A stretch of 64,000 nucleotides of DNA from Natronosalvus hydrolyticus (GTDB lineage Archaea > Halobacteriota > Halobacteria > Halobacteriales > Natrialbaceae): NCBI GenBank assembly GCA_025517525.1, contig JAOPJZ010000010.1, forward strand, positions 54,687 to 118,686, in the 5' to 3' direction. Position 1 is the stretch's first letter, and each line of letters begins with the position of its first letter. Below, in pieces: positions 18,981-27,587 of the stretch. The translations under genes and the position numbers were made by a program. The notes beneath the pieces are model-generated. The model did not search any database. It had not been told where the DNA came from and saw only the letters and a program-made list of their open reading frames with translations.

Positions 18981-19616
18981 CTAGCTCGTTTCTTCGACCG
19001 TTTCCTTCACGTCCTCCCACACGTCATCGGGTGGCTGCTCACCATCGACTCGCTCGAGGCGTCCGTCTTCGTCGTAGTATTCGAGAACGGCTGCCGTGTT
19101 CTCATCATACACGCGAAGTCGTTCGCGAACGGTCTCTTCGGTGTCGTCCTCTCGCTGGACGAGTCGGTCTTCGACCTCGGGGTCTTCCGGCGGGTTGTAT
19201 TCGACGTGATAGATGTCGCCGGTTTCGGGGTCCATCCGTCGCCCGGTCAATCTGTGGACGAGTTCCTCTTCGCTTACGTCGAGTGCAATAACGATGTCCA
19301 GATCCGTCATTTCTTCGAGTTCTTCGACTTGCTCGAGGTTGCGTGGATAGCCATCTAAAATAAAGCCATCTGCCGAAGAGAGTGCTTCGTCGACGATTGC
19401 GTTGACGACGGCGTCGGGCACGAGCTCGCCCTGATCCATGTACTCACCGGGGGTGTCGTACTCGAGGCCGAGATGGGAAATATCCATCTCTTTGTTCGAA
19501 CGGAGTGCGTCTCCTGTCGTGATGTGTTCGATATCGAAGTAATCTGCGATTTTTGCGCTCTGGGTTCCTTTACCAGCCCCGGGGGCCCCGAGGATGAGAA
19601 TACGTGGCTGTGCCAT
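18981..19616 (-). CDS. adk: adenylate kinase
   Basis: A 211-residue enzyme interconverting 2 ADP with ATP and AMP. The P-loop GAPGAGKGT is at residues 9-17, the AMP-binding site is TTGDALR, and [10 protein letters not shown] and [20 protein letters not shown] mark the core and lid. The lid does not carry a four-cysteine zinc site. Transcription probably starts at the ATG from a TTTATG box about 28 bases upstream. In haloarchaea it usually follows secY; here secY is about 18 kb away. Confidence 0.95.
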   Translation of the reverse strand: MAQPRILILGAPGAGKGTQSAKIADYFDIEHITTGDALRSNKEMDISHLGLEYDTPGEYMDQGELVPDAVVNAIVDEALSSADGFILDGYPRNLEQVEELEEMTDLDIVIALDVSEEELVHRLTGRRMDPETGDIYHVEYNPPEDPEVEDRLVQREDDTEETVRERLRVYDENTAAVLEYYDEDGRLERVDGEQPPDDVWEDVKETVEETS

Positions 19617-19637
19617 ATGCGCTCGTTCAGCGCCAGC

Positions 19638-19656
19638 ACATAAAGGCTTAAAGAAT
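19638..19656. promoter_or_regulatory. back-to-back TATA boxes of adk and the divergent gene
   Basis: The minus-strand box (CCTTTATGT) serves adk and the plus-strand box (GGCTTAAAG near 19647) serves the gene at 19676. They lie only about five bases apart, each 25-28 bases from its leaderless start. Confidence 0.5.
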
Positions 19657-19675
19657 GGCGCACGATCATCCGGCT

Positions 19676-20086
19676 ATGACGCGATTTTCCGCCGAGACGC
19701 CCCGCGAACGGGTACGACTGATCGTCGACGCCATTACGGCTCACCGCGAGCGGGCGAGCCCGTACCTGACGATCGAGATCGACGAAACGAGTTTCGTGGA
19801 TGGGATCGGACCGGATCCTGACCTTGGCGTCCCCTGGATACAGTTCGCCGATGGAACGATCAGCCTCGATTGCACTGACGACGAACTCGAGCGGTTGAAA
19901 GGGTTACTATCACAGTTTCCGGCGTTCAAAATCGAGGAACTGATTCGACCCGAAGATGCAGACGGGACCAACGCCCGCGTGAGCGCGAAAGCTGACGCGA
20001 ATCGGATTGCCCAGTTCTGTGAGAGCGTGGTCCAGGAGGTGTTCGACTGTCCTGAAGACACGACGATCTGGATTGTGGCAGTGTGA
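19676..20086 (+). CDS. conserved haloarchaeal protein of unknown function next to adk
   Basis: A 136-residue soluble acidic protein beginning MTRFSAETPRERVRLIVDAI. It contains a beta-rich centre and a conserved-looking C-terminus ending WIVAV. No catalytic motif was found. It is divergent from adk. The ATG at 19676 is preferred to one at 19655 because the TAAAG box is 25 bases before it. I do not recognise the family. Confidence 0.6.
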   Translation: MTRFSAETPRERVRLIVDAITAHRERASPYLTIEIDETSFVDGIGPDPDLGVPWIQFADGTISLDCTDDELERLKGLLSQFPAFKIEELIRPEDADGTNARVSAKADANRIAQFCESVVQEVFDCPEDTTIWIVAV

Positions 20087-20168
20087 GGAACTTTCCTAGA
20101 ACAACTGCACCGATGTACCCGTGACCGTTCGAGTGAAGGCAGCGGTCACCGATGATGAACACACTGCA

Positions 20169-20459
20169 TTAGCTGATGGTCAACGAGCTGTCGCCACCAG
20201 CCTCATTATCGGCACCCTCGTCCCACTCGAGTTCGAACTCGACACTCAGTTCAGGCGTCCCACCGGACGAAGACGTTTCTCGCTCGGCCTTGATCTCGAA
20301 CGTGGGATTTGCCGGGACGTCCATCGTGACTGATTCCGTTCCCGACTCGAGGCTGAGTGGCTCCCCGCTTTCGATTCGGTCGGCCACAGAGCGAAGGTAG
20401 TCGGCAATTTCGTCCGTAGACATTTGCTGTTCAAATTTGAAGAGGATCTCTTCTGGCAT
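20169..20459 (-). CDS. amphi-Trp domain-containing protein
   Basis: A 96-residue acidic protein beginning MPEEILFKFEQQMS, containing YLRSVADRIESGEPLSLESG and a C-terminal stretch ending VEFELEWDE. This matches the small amphi-Trp domain family of haloarchaea, whose function is unknown. The ATG at 20459 has a TTTTTAAG box about 26 bases upstream, consistent with a leaderless mRNA. Earlier in-frame Met codons would add a non-homologous segment. Confidence 0.75.
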   Translation of the reverse strand: MPEEILFKFEQQMSTDEIADYLRSVADRIESGEPLSLESGTESVTMDVPANPTFEIKAERETSSSGGTPELSVEFELEWDEGADNEAGGDSSLTIS

Positions 20460-20774
20460 ACAGTAAACAACGAGGTCAGGGCTTAAAAACCGAACCCTTC
20501 CTTCGACGCTCGAATCAATAGAAAGGTACTGGACGGTTGGCGGTATACAGTGGGATGGTAACCCTGCATTACCCTGCCCTGTTCGCCATGGGGGAACGAC
20601 AGACAAAAGAGCAGGTAGTCAAAGTATACAGTGACGGACATCGGCTGAGGTGACGACGCGACCGACAACCGGGTGAACGACTGCCCTAATCACTCACCAG
20701 TTGTTGGTGGGACGTTTCCAAATAGATAAGTGCACCCAGCCATCATCGTCCCATAACAGGACTACTCAACCGAG

Positions 20775-21761
20775 GTGACCACAATCTCCATCCCACTTCC
20801 GACCCTGCTGATGACGCGTGTCGACGTTTTCGAGGATATTTTCCTCGTGTTCCTTGGACTGGGGGCGCTCGTCGGTATCATCGTCATCACCTACACGTTG
20901 TATAATGCGTACAAATACCGCGACGACGGCACTCGCGACCCGGACGAAAACCTGCCCACGCTGGGCGAACTACCCACGGGTGGTAGCGGTGGGAAGAAAC
21001 TCTTCCTTTCGTTTATTCTGAGTGCCATTATCGTCATTTCGCTGGTTCTCTGGACCTACGGCATGCTGTTATATGTCGAAGACGGTCCCGAGGAACCGGG
21101 CGAAGACGCCATTGAAGTTGATGTCGAAGGATTCGCCTTTGGCTGGAGCTTCTATTATGAAAACGGCGTCGAGTCGAGCAATGAAATGGTCGTCCCAGCA
21201 GACACACCCATCTGGATAGAGACGACTGCGACAGACGTCTGGCATGCGTTCGGCGTTTCGGAGTTACGGGTGAAATCCGACGCAATCCCAGGCGAAACTG
21301 ACGTTACATGGTTTATTGCCGAAGACGAAGGCGAGTACCTGATCGAGTGCTTCGAACTGTGTGGACCCGGCCACTCCGGCATGGAGGGCACGTTGACGGT
21401 CAAAAGTGAAGCTGAATACGAACAGTGGCTCGAGGACCAGCTGACAGTCACGATCGACCTCGAGGATGCAGAAGGTGAGCCAATCACGGATCCGGACGCA
21501 CTCGAAGGCTCGCTCGTGCACGGTGAGGACACCGTCGAGACGTTCACCGAAGACGACTTCGAGGACGGCGAACTCCGGATTACCGTCGACGAGGGCGACA
21601 CATACACACTGATCGTCGAGTCGCCAGACGGTGCCTTCGAAACGATCGAGATGGACGTCGACATCGTCAGTGGGCCCGACGAAACGCTCACACTCGAGGA
21701 ACCCGGTGATGACGACGAAAACGATGATGAAGACAACGAAAACGACGGAGGTGACGACTGA
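20775..21761 (+). CDS. coxB: cytochrome c oxidase subunit II
   Basis: A 328-residue membrane-anchored CuA subunit of a haem-copper oxidase. Two N-terminal helices (about residues 21-41 and 77-101) are followed by the cupredoxin domain. CuA ligands are His157 (VWHAF), Cys192, Glu194, Cys196, His200 and Met203 in CFELCGPGHSGM. After the cupredoxin fold a 110-residue acidic tail (residues about 215-328) carries a small beta domain and a D/E/N-rich end. The start may be the GTG at 20775 or ATG at 20811. The stop overlaps the coxAC start (TGATG). Confidence 0.93.
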   Translation: MTTISIPLPTLLMTRVDVFEDIFLVFLGLGALVGIIVITYTLYNAYKYRDDGTRDPDENLPTLGELPTGGSGGKKLFLSFILSAIIVISLVLWTYGMLLYVEDGPEEPGEDAIEVDVEGFAFGWSFYYENGVESSNEMVVPADTPIWIETTATDVWHAFGVSELRVKSDAIPGETDVTWFIAEDEGEYLIECFELCGPGHSGMEGTLTVKSEAEYEQWLEDQLTVTIDLEDAEGEPITDPDALEGSLVHGEDTVETFTEDDFEDGELRITVDEGDTYTLIVESPDGAFETIEMDVDIVSGPDETLTLEEPGDDDENDDEDNENDGGDD

Positions 21762-24241
21762 TGGGCGATGACTTTCCCCCAATGCGGTCTGTGAAACGGT
21801 GGTTAGTAACCACGAATCACAAAGACGTGGGGATGCTGTATTTGAGCACCGCCCTGTTTTTCCTGGTCTTCGGCGGCGTGATGGCACTGCTCTTTCGGGC
21901 ACACCTCTGGCAAAGCGGCGGTGCTGGTCTCCTGACTGACAGCACCTACAATCAGGCAGTGACTTCACACGGCCTATTGATGGTGTTCTGGTTCCTGTCG
22001 CCGTTTGCGGCTGGCTTCGCGAACTACTTCGTACCACTGCAGATTGGTGCCAAAGACCTCGCGTTCCCACGACTCAACGCGTTGAGCTACTGGTTCTATC
22101 TGTTCTCGGGAGTCCTGCTTATGATCTCGTTCTTCATTGGCGGGACGTTCGAGGGTGGCTGGACGATGTACGCACCGCTCAACGTACCGGCATACACGCC
22201 GTTCGAGGCGACCGCAGGTGGGACCGCAACCATCCTCGCGCTGATGATGTTCACGCTGTCGATCACGTTCGGTACGATCAACTTCCTGACGACCATCCAC
22301 CGCCAGCGTGCGGAAGGGCTTGGCCTCTGGAACATGCCCCTGTTCACCTGGTCGTGGCTGTTGACCGCCTGGATGATGCTCTTTGCGTTCGCTGCACTGC
22401 TCGCAGCGCTGTTGTTGCTCGCCATCGACCGCGTGATGCTTACGCAGTATTTCGGTGCTGGTGAGGGCTCGAGTTTGCTCTGGGCACACATCTTCTGGTT
22501 CTTCGGCCATCCCGAGGTGTACATCGTCTTCTTCCCTGCGCTGGGAATCATGTTCGAAACGTTCCAAACGTTCACTGGACGCCGCCTTGTCGGTCGAAAA
22601 TGGGTCATTATCGCGATGGTCCTAGTTACCGTCCAGTCGTTCCTCGTCTGGATGCACCACATGTTCTTGACGACGATCAACCTCGAGATCAAGACGCTGT
22701 TCATGGCGACGACGATCGGTATCTCGTTGCCGTTCGACCTGATGGTCTTCGCGCTGATCTATACGATGATCAAAGGTCGGGTTCGGTTCACCACGCCGTT
22801 CCTGTTCAGTCTCGGCGCACTCGTCTTGTTCATCCTCGGCGGCATTACGGGCGTGTTCCTCGGTGCTGTCGTGCTCGACTACGAGTTCCGAGGCACCTAC
22901 TGGGTCGTTGCCCACTTCCACTACGTGATGGTCTCGGGCGTGACGGCACTGATCGCCGGCCTGTACTACTGGTGGCCAAAGATCACCGGGAAGATGTACG
23001 ACGAGACGCTCGGCAAACTCAACTTTGCCGTCTACTTCGTCGGCTTCAACCTGCTTTACTTCCCGATGTTCCTCGCCTGGGAAACCCCACGGCGTGTGTT
23101 CCACTTCGCGGAGGGAATGACGATGTATCACCAGATGGCAACGGTTGGGGCGTTCGTCTTCGGGGCTTCGTTCCTGATCATGTTCTATACGCTCGGAAAG
23201 AGCCTCGTGTCCGGTCCGGACGCGCCGGATAATCCATGGGAGTTCTCCCGAACGGCCGAGTGGACGATTCCATCGCCCCCACCGCTCGAGAACTGGGATG
23301 GACGACCGAGTTACGCGACCGGCCGTCTCGAGTTCGTCGAAGAAAAGCACACCGCCACTGACGGCGGAACGGGAATTAACACGATCGAAGAATCCAACGC
23401 AGTACTCGACGCACACGAACACGAGGAGGAACACGCCGATCACGCCAGCATCTGGCCGCTGGGAATCGGGTTCGGCACCTTCGTCATGTTCCTGGGTATC
23501 TCGGGTCTCGGGCCGTACGTCGCCCGGTTCGCCAACGCCCAGGGCGCGAACGTCGATGGCTTTGGCGACCCGAACATCGTCTATCCGATTCTCGCCGTGA
23601 CCGGCCTGGGTCTGTTGTTGTACTTCCTCTGGCAGTTCGGCATGGAGGAGTTCCAGGCCCCCAAGATGGAGGTAGCTGAACGCTGGCCGTTCGAAGGCGT
23701 TGATAATGGAAAATTCGGCATCTGGGTCTTCCTGGCGTCGGACGTCGTCGTCTTCGGCGCAGCACTGGGTGCGTTCATCTTCATGCGCCTTCACACCGGT
23801 TGGGCCGACTGGACGATTGTTCCACCAGCGGCCTGGCCCGGATTGCTCAACACGTACGTGTTGTTGACCTCGAGTTTCACCGTCATCCTGGCGCTCGTCA
23901 TGGCCGAACGTGGCAACAAGAAGGGCTTGCTTGCGACGCTCACCGCCACCTTGATGCTCGGATTCACGTTCATGGGCGTAAAAGCCTGGGAGTACAACGC
24001 CAAGTTCGCCGAAGGCGACTACTGGTTCACTGGACTCGAGTACTCCATCTACTACGTGACGACGGGACTGCACGGACTCCACGTCCTGCTTGGCCTGCTC
24101 GTTGCCGGGTTCATGATCTACAAGATCATCCTGTACGACGCGTATCTCGATGACCACCGGCCAGTCGAGTACTTTGGTCTCTACTGGCACTTCGTCGACA
24201 TCGTCTGGGTGTTCCTGTTCCCGCTGTTCTACCTGATGTAG
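21761..24241 (+). CDS. coxA: fused cytochrome c oxidase subunits I and III
   Basis: An 826-residue fusion. Residues 1-500 are subunit I with twelve helices: the haem a ligand in TSHGLLMVFWF, the CuB His and cross-linked Tyr in GHPEVYIVFFP, HHMF and HFHYVMV. A charged linker near residues 500-555 leads to subunit III (from about 560), with GVDNGKFGIWVFLASDVVVF and ending YWHFVDIVWVFLFPLFYLM. It pumps protons while reducing O2. The I-III fusion is known in haloarchaeal oxidases. Start overlaps coxB, so the two are co-transcribed. Confidence 0.95.
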   Translation: MGDDFPPMRSVKRWLVTTNHKDVGMLYLSTALFFLVFGGVMALLFRAHLWQSGGAGLLTDSTYNQAVTSHGLLMVFWFLSPFAAGFANYFVPLQIGAKDLAFPRLNALSYWFYLFSGVLLMISFFIGGTFEGGWTMYAPLNVPAYTPFEATAGGTATILALMMFTLSITFGTINFLTTIHRQRAEGLGLWNMPLFTWSWLLTAWMMLFAFAALLAALLLLAIDRVMLTQYFGAGEGSSLLWAHIFWFFGHPEVYIVFFPALGIMFETFQTFTGRRLVGRKWVIIAMVLVTVQSFLVWMHHMFLTTINLEIKTLFMATTIGISLPFDLMVFALIYTMIKGRVRFTTPFLFSLGALVLFILGGITGVFLGAVVLDYEFRGTYWVVAHFHYVMVSGVTALIAGLYYWWPKITGKMYDETLGKLNFAVYFVGFNLLYFPMFLAWETPRRVFHFAEGMTMYHQMATVGAFVFGASFLIMFYTLGKSLVSGPDAPDNPWEFSRTAEWTIPSPPPLENWDGRPSYATGRLEFVEEKHTATDGGTGINTIEESNAVLDAHEHEEEHADHASIWPLGIGFGTFVMFLGISGLGPYVARFANAQGANVDGFGDPNIVYPILAVTGLGLLLYFLWQFGMEEFQAPKMEVAERWPFEGVDNGKFGIWVFLASDVVVFGAALGAFIFMRLHTGWADWTIVPPAAWPGLLNTYVLLTSSFTVILALVMAERGNKKGLLATLTATLMLGFTFMGVKAWEYNAKFAEGDYWFTGLEYSIYYVTTGLHGLHVLLGLLVAGFMIYKIILYDAYLDDHRPVEYFGLYWHFVDIVWVFLFPLFYLM

Positions 24242-24278
24242 GCGGGGGCGGACACCGACGAATTTCCTGACGCTGTTT

Positions 24279-24749
24279 GTGATTTTTTCATTCTTCCTCG
24301 AGTGGGCTATCGATTCCGAAGCTGATGTGATCGTTTTCAGTCTGGGAGCCGCCGGATACATCGACCTGTTCATCGACCCCATACACAACGCCGAGTCCAC
24401 TGGAACGATCATCGTATCGGCGATCGGAAACGATGGTGCGGGAACCTCAGGCTCGCCGGGAAACATCTACGGCTCTATGAGTGTCAGGGCAGTTGACCGA
24501 ACGGGGAGCGTTGCGTCGTTCTCCGGTGGTGAAACGATATCGAGAGAACAGTGGGGGTCATCGGGTGCGGAGTGGCCGGAGAGCTACGTTGTGCCGAGTG
24601 GGGTTGCCCCGGTGCTAACGTCGTTAGTGCCGTTCCAGGAGGATATGCGCAGGTTATCGGGGACGTCGATGGCGACGCCTCACGCTGCGGGCACGATTGC
24701 GCTCATGCGAGCAGTCGAACCCGAAGCCTCACCCGACACTATTAAATAA
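24279..24749 (+). pseudogene. subtilase (S8) middle fragment, broken gene
   Basis: The frame encodes a subtilisin-family region, WAIDSEADVIVFSLG, then SAIGNDGAGTSGSPGN (oxyanion Asn) and LSGTSMATPHAAGTIAL, which carries the catalytic Ser. The Asp and His of the triad, the signal peptide and propeptide are absent, because the upstream part is gone and coxA ends 38 bases before. The reading frame then stops at residue 157 (SPDTIK), where a subtilase would normally continue. The missing C-terminal portion resembles the frame at 26612-27016. It is a remnant of a halolysin-like protease. Confidence 0.75.
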
Positions 24750-24870
24750 ACAGTACCGTCGGATCGGTTATTTTTGGCTCTGGTTCCTTACTGGGGATAC
24801 TGCGATCGGTTTCGATCGAAATTCGCAGTCAAAACGAGAATCGCTGGAGCATCGTGACAATCTCATGGTC

Positions 24871-25245
24871 TTATGCAGTACGGGTAAGATCGTTGCGTAT
24901 GGTCGTCACAAGGACGGATTCAAGTGTGTGATGTTCAGGATCGTACCTGTACAGTCTCGAATCCAGTGATTCAATTCCGTCTGGAACAGTTTCGAGAACC
25001 GTAACGAATGGATACGTCGCCCCGGTACTTGGAGCAGCACGCATTTCGATACCACTACGCTCGTGAGTAATGGCCTGAGCGGCCCAAGGAAGTCGCGAGG
25101 CGTCAGAACGTTCGAGCGGGATGTCGGCAAACGTTCGGCGGCTTTATCCTCGATCGGTCGCGCGTTCGACGCTCACCGAACCGTCCGTGTCCGGCGGGGT
25201 AACTCGATCAGACCTATACCACTGGTACCGTGTCCTCCTACTTAA
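24871..25245 (-). pseudogene. SagB-type nitroreductase remnant
   Basis: Translated on the minus strand, one frame reads DTDGSVSVERATDRG, an in-frame stop (TAA), then FADIPLERSDASRLPWAAQA, then RAAPSTGATYPF and LYRYDPEHHTLE. It ends at TAA near 24871. These match SagB-type dehydrogenases of the nitroreductase flavoprotein family. The internal stop and the missing C-terminal half make it a pseudogene. No single long open frame covers it. Confidence 0.6.
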
Positions 25246-25406
25246 TCACCTCAGCGAGTCTATTGGAATAATCAGGGGCCCAGTGACCGTGCAGTGGGAA
25301 CTGGCCGCAATGTTGGCGGTGGTGGACGAAAGAATACCAATCTCGAAACGAAAGTCACTGCCGTCCCGAATACACGTTTTTCCCCGACCGCAGCAAATCG
25401 AAGCGT

Positions 25407-25778
25407 ATGTTGTCGAACGAAGACAGCGACCGACTGGAGGCGGCGTGCTCGGAAACCGTAGGCCAGGCATTGCGAAGCATCGTCTATTTCACTGAAGACG
25501 ACTTCGACCAGGTTCACCTCAAAGATTATCTTTCGGCCGAGGCAGACATTGCAGCGTTCGTCGATAACGAACGCGAGGGATTCCACCGGGTTTCGACACA
25601 CGAAGGATCCGAACTCGGTCGGTACGAATACACTATTCGGCGATTCGAAAGAGGATATCTGGTTCGTGTGATTTCGAATTCCAAGGGAGTGTTTGTGACG
25701 ACGAACCCGCTACCGATCGAAGAATTCGACGAACTGGCGTCGGCCGTGGAGCGGGTAATGAAAACGTGGAACGAGTGA
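25407..25778 (+). CDS. small haloarchaeal protein (DUF7522-like)
   Basis: A 123-residue soluble protein with a helical N-terminus (CSETVGQALRSIVYFTEDDFDQ) and beta-rich centre (YEYTIRRFERGYLVRVISNSKG) ending in a helix. It resembles a haloarchaeal family I recall as DUF7522, often about this length; the number is from memory. No catalytic residues are recognised. It lies alone between the nitroreductase remnant and the PPOX-family gene. Confidence 0.6.
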   Translation: MLSNEDSDRLEAACSETVGQALRSIVYFTEDDFDQVHLKDYLSAEADIAAFVDNEREGFHRVSTHEGSELGRYEYTIRRFERGYLVRVISNSKGVFVTTNPLPIEEFDELASAVERVMKTWNE

Positions 25779-25828
25779 TACCAGTTTTACATTGGGCAGG
25801 CACAGACCGCCGAATCGTAGGTAATTTA

Positions 25829-26290
25829 TCACTCCTCGTTTTCTGCATCGACGGCCCGACGTCCATGTACGTCGTCGATTCGAAGGTCGTACCATTCAAA
25901 ATCGAGATCCTTCAGCGGCTCCTGAAACACTTCAGGTGACGCGATCTTTGAGAAGGCTGCGAAAATTCCGGCCGGTCGTGAATTTTCGGCAACCGGGATC
26001 TCGTGGAGGGTACCCCGAACGACTACACTCTGCCAGTCGTCGACCGATTCCCAGTCGTACGCCGACAGAGTAACCTGATTTCCCTCCTCTATGTACTCCG
26101 CTTTCAGACTCTCCTCACCGAAAGACAGTTGAAAGATGATCCGTTCTTCGACTCGATCGTATCCGAACGACATCGGAATCCCGTAACCGCCCGTTTCGTT
26201 ACCGAACGACAACGTGCCGACTCCCTTCGATTCGAGGTATTCGGTCACCGCATCGTCGTCCATAACAACGCCGTAACTGTCACTGGACAT
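25829..26290 (-). CDS. pyridoxamine 5'-phosphate oxidase-family flavin protein
   Basis: A 153-residue single split-barrel flavin-binding protein. It begins MSSDSYGVVMDDDAVTEYLE and has GVGTLSFGN, PMSFGYD and the QVTLSAYDWESVDDWQSVVV strand pattern typical of small PPOX/FMN-binding proteins. It probably binds FMN or F420 in the cytoplasm. The ATG at 26290 is preferred over 26305 because the shorter form starts at the usual family position. Confidence 0.78.
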   Translation of the reverse strand: MSSDSYGVVMDDDAVTEYLESKGVGTLSFGNETGGYGIPMSFGYDRVEERIIFQLSFGEESLKAEYIEEGNQVTLSAYDWESVDDWQSVVVRGTLHEIPVAENSRPAGIFAAFSKIASPEVFQEPLKDLDFEWYDLRIDDVHGRRAVDAENEE

Positions 26291-26611
26291 ATCCAATCGC
26301 CACATTACGAGAGCTAATAAAGGGCACCGTCTAGTTAGCGCGGTTTGGGGAAGGGGCAGGTCGTGGAGTTTGGTTGGAAGGATGTTCGTTTCTCGTTGAC
26401 CGTCACGCTAAGGCCGCGCTCGGTATCGACGTTGACATCCGCTCCCCGTTAGCGCGAGAGATTCTACCGTAGGGCGTTGGGCCGGTCCGTGAACGCCGCT
26501 CACGATTTTACGTACAAATTCTTGTCGACGTAGCCGCCCTATACGCAACTCGAGCAGTGACAAAACAAATAGTACGGGGACACCGCCTGAAAGCCTGCAG
26601 ACGCACCGAAC
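26291..26611. other. gap of about 320 bases with no convincing gene
   Basis: No promoter, RNA or intact frame was recognised. A minus-strand stretch near 26380-26460 could encode a fragment ADVNVDTERGLSVTVNEKR, but it is closed by stops on both sides. It may be decay debris. Confidence 0.4.
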
Positions 26612-27016
26612 GTGACCGATGAACGATACGGAGACGGCATTATCGATGCCGAGGCGGCGACCGAGACACTCGTCGTGACGATGACAACTACGACGGTACC
26701 CGACGAACCGCCGGCGTATAATCCGGACGGAAATTTGTCGGACGATGTTCGCAACTCGAACGGGCCGGGTGACGAAGACGATGTGACAGACGGCTCGAGT
26801 GAGCAACAGCCCACTCACACCGATGGGGATGACCGGGACGAAACAGCGTCTCCGGGAACGGATACCCCGAAAGCGATCGACACTGGCGAGACGGCGGATT
26901 CGGCCGACGCTGATGATGAACGAGTCGCCACACCTCCGATGGCAGTAGGTGCAGCCATCCCACTTCTGACGCTTGCGGCGGCGCTAGTGGCTTCCCAACC
27001 CTACACGGATGCGTGA
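26612..27016 (+). pseudogene. C-terminal piece of a subtilase with a membrane anchor
   Basis: The 134-residue frame starts with ERYGDGIIDAEAATETLVV, which is the closing helix of a subtilisin-family catalytic domain. Then come an acidic, Asp/Thr-rich linker and one hydrophobic helix (MAVGAAIPLLTLAAALVA). No catalytic residues remain. A stop codon precedes it in frame (TGA, 27 bases before the GTG), so the true N-terminal part lies elsewhere, most likely the fragment ending at 24749. The end of the frame (QPYTDA) runs into the hairpin at 26991. Confidence 0.6.
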
Positions 27017-27064
27017 AACCGATTACGGGCGTCCGGTTTCACGCATCGGTCGACGGTTGGGAGG
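26991..27064. repeat. hairpin adjoining the 84-bp element, copy A
   Basis: Arms of about 30 bases (CTTCCCAACCCTACACGGAT to GCGTGAAACC, and the inverted GGTTTCACGCATCGGTCG onward) surround a 14-base loop. It is related to the hairpin at 29689. It overlaps the end of the preceding frame and lies four bases before the palindrome at 27069. Confidence 0.7.
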
Positions 27065-27068
27065 GTAG

Positions 27069-27152
27069 TATAGTAGCCAGTGAAAGTCATTGCACACCCT
27101 ATCGCAAGCGGGCGTCGCGGTAGGTGTGTAAATCGTTTCACTGGCTACTATA
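27069..27152 (+). repeat. 84-bp near-perfect palindromic element, copy A
   Basis: Terminal arms TATAGTAGCCAGTGAAA and its exact inverse TTTCACTGGCTACTATA. The interior (TGCACACCC...GGTGTGTA) is also inverted, so most of the 84 bases can pair. No open frame lies inside, so it is a MITE- or REP-like element. Same family as 29756, 53631 and the remnant at 3082. Confidence 0.85.
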
Positions 27153-27223
27153 GTTGCCTCGATTGCGGTCCTGAGGCCGATTGCTCGAACTGGAGGCACA
27201 TTGATTGACTACGACAATTATTA

Positions 27224-27508
27224 TCAGGCCCACACGAGTGCGTACATGAACGAAAACATAAAATAGACCATGAAGACGGTCACGGCTGCTTTGACGTGGA
27301 AGGTAAAGAGCTCGAACTCCTCGTCAGATTCGACGGCTTCGTAGGCCTCGAGTTCCTCGTCGGTACAGCTGTCCCTGTGATTTGAGCCCACGTGGTGGAT
27401 CAACAACTCGTCCGTCCGGAACGGCCGCTCACAGTACGGACATCGTTCGAACGATGTCTCAGACTCGGGCACTTCGTACTCCGGCTGGGTCACCGTTTCG
27501 GCGAGCAT
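27224..27508 (-). CDS. zinc-finger plus single-helix membrane protein (DUF7410-like)
   Basis: A 94-residue protein. A C2H2-like finger, CPYCERPFRTDELLIHHVGS, is followed by an acidic linker and one C-terminal helix (AAVTVFMVYFMFSFMYALVW). The organisation suggests a membrane-tethered metal-binding protein. Its position near the oxidase genes points to an assembly or accessory role, which is inference. The family label (DUF7410) is my memory. A TTTTTGCG box lies about 25 bases upstream. Confidence 0.6.
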   Translation of the reverse strand: MLAETVTQPEYEVPESETSFERCPYCERPFRTDELLIHHVGSNHRDSCTDEELEAYEAVESDEEFELFTFHVKAAVTVFMVYFMFSFMYALVWA

Positions 27509-27587
27509 TCACCTGAGTATAGGGCTACTCGCAAAAAGGAATATCGATGTGATGTCTGGGTGATCAGCTTTGGGGGTGCTTGGTTGA

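Noticed and set aside
22622..24466. A 614-residue open frame on the minus strand opposite coxA
   Set aside because: It is a shadow of the GC-rich coxAC coding strand. No family features, and coxAC is certain.
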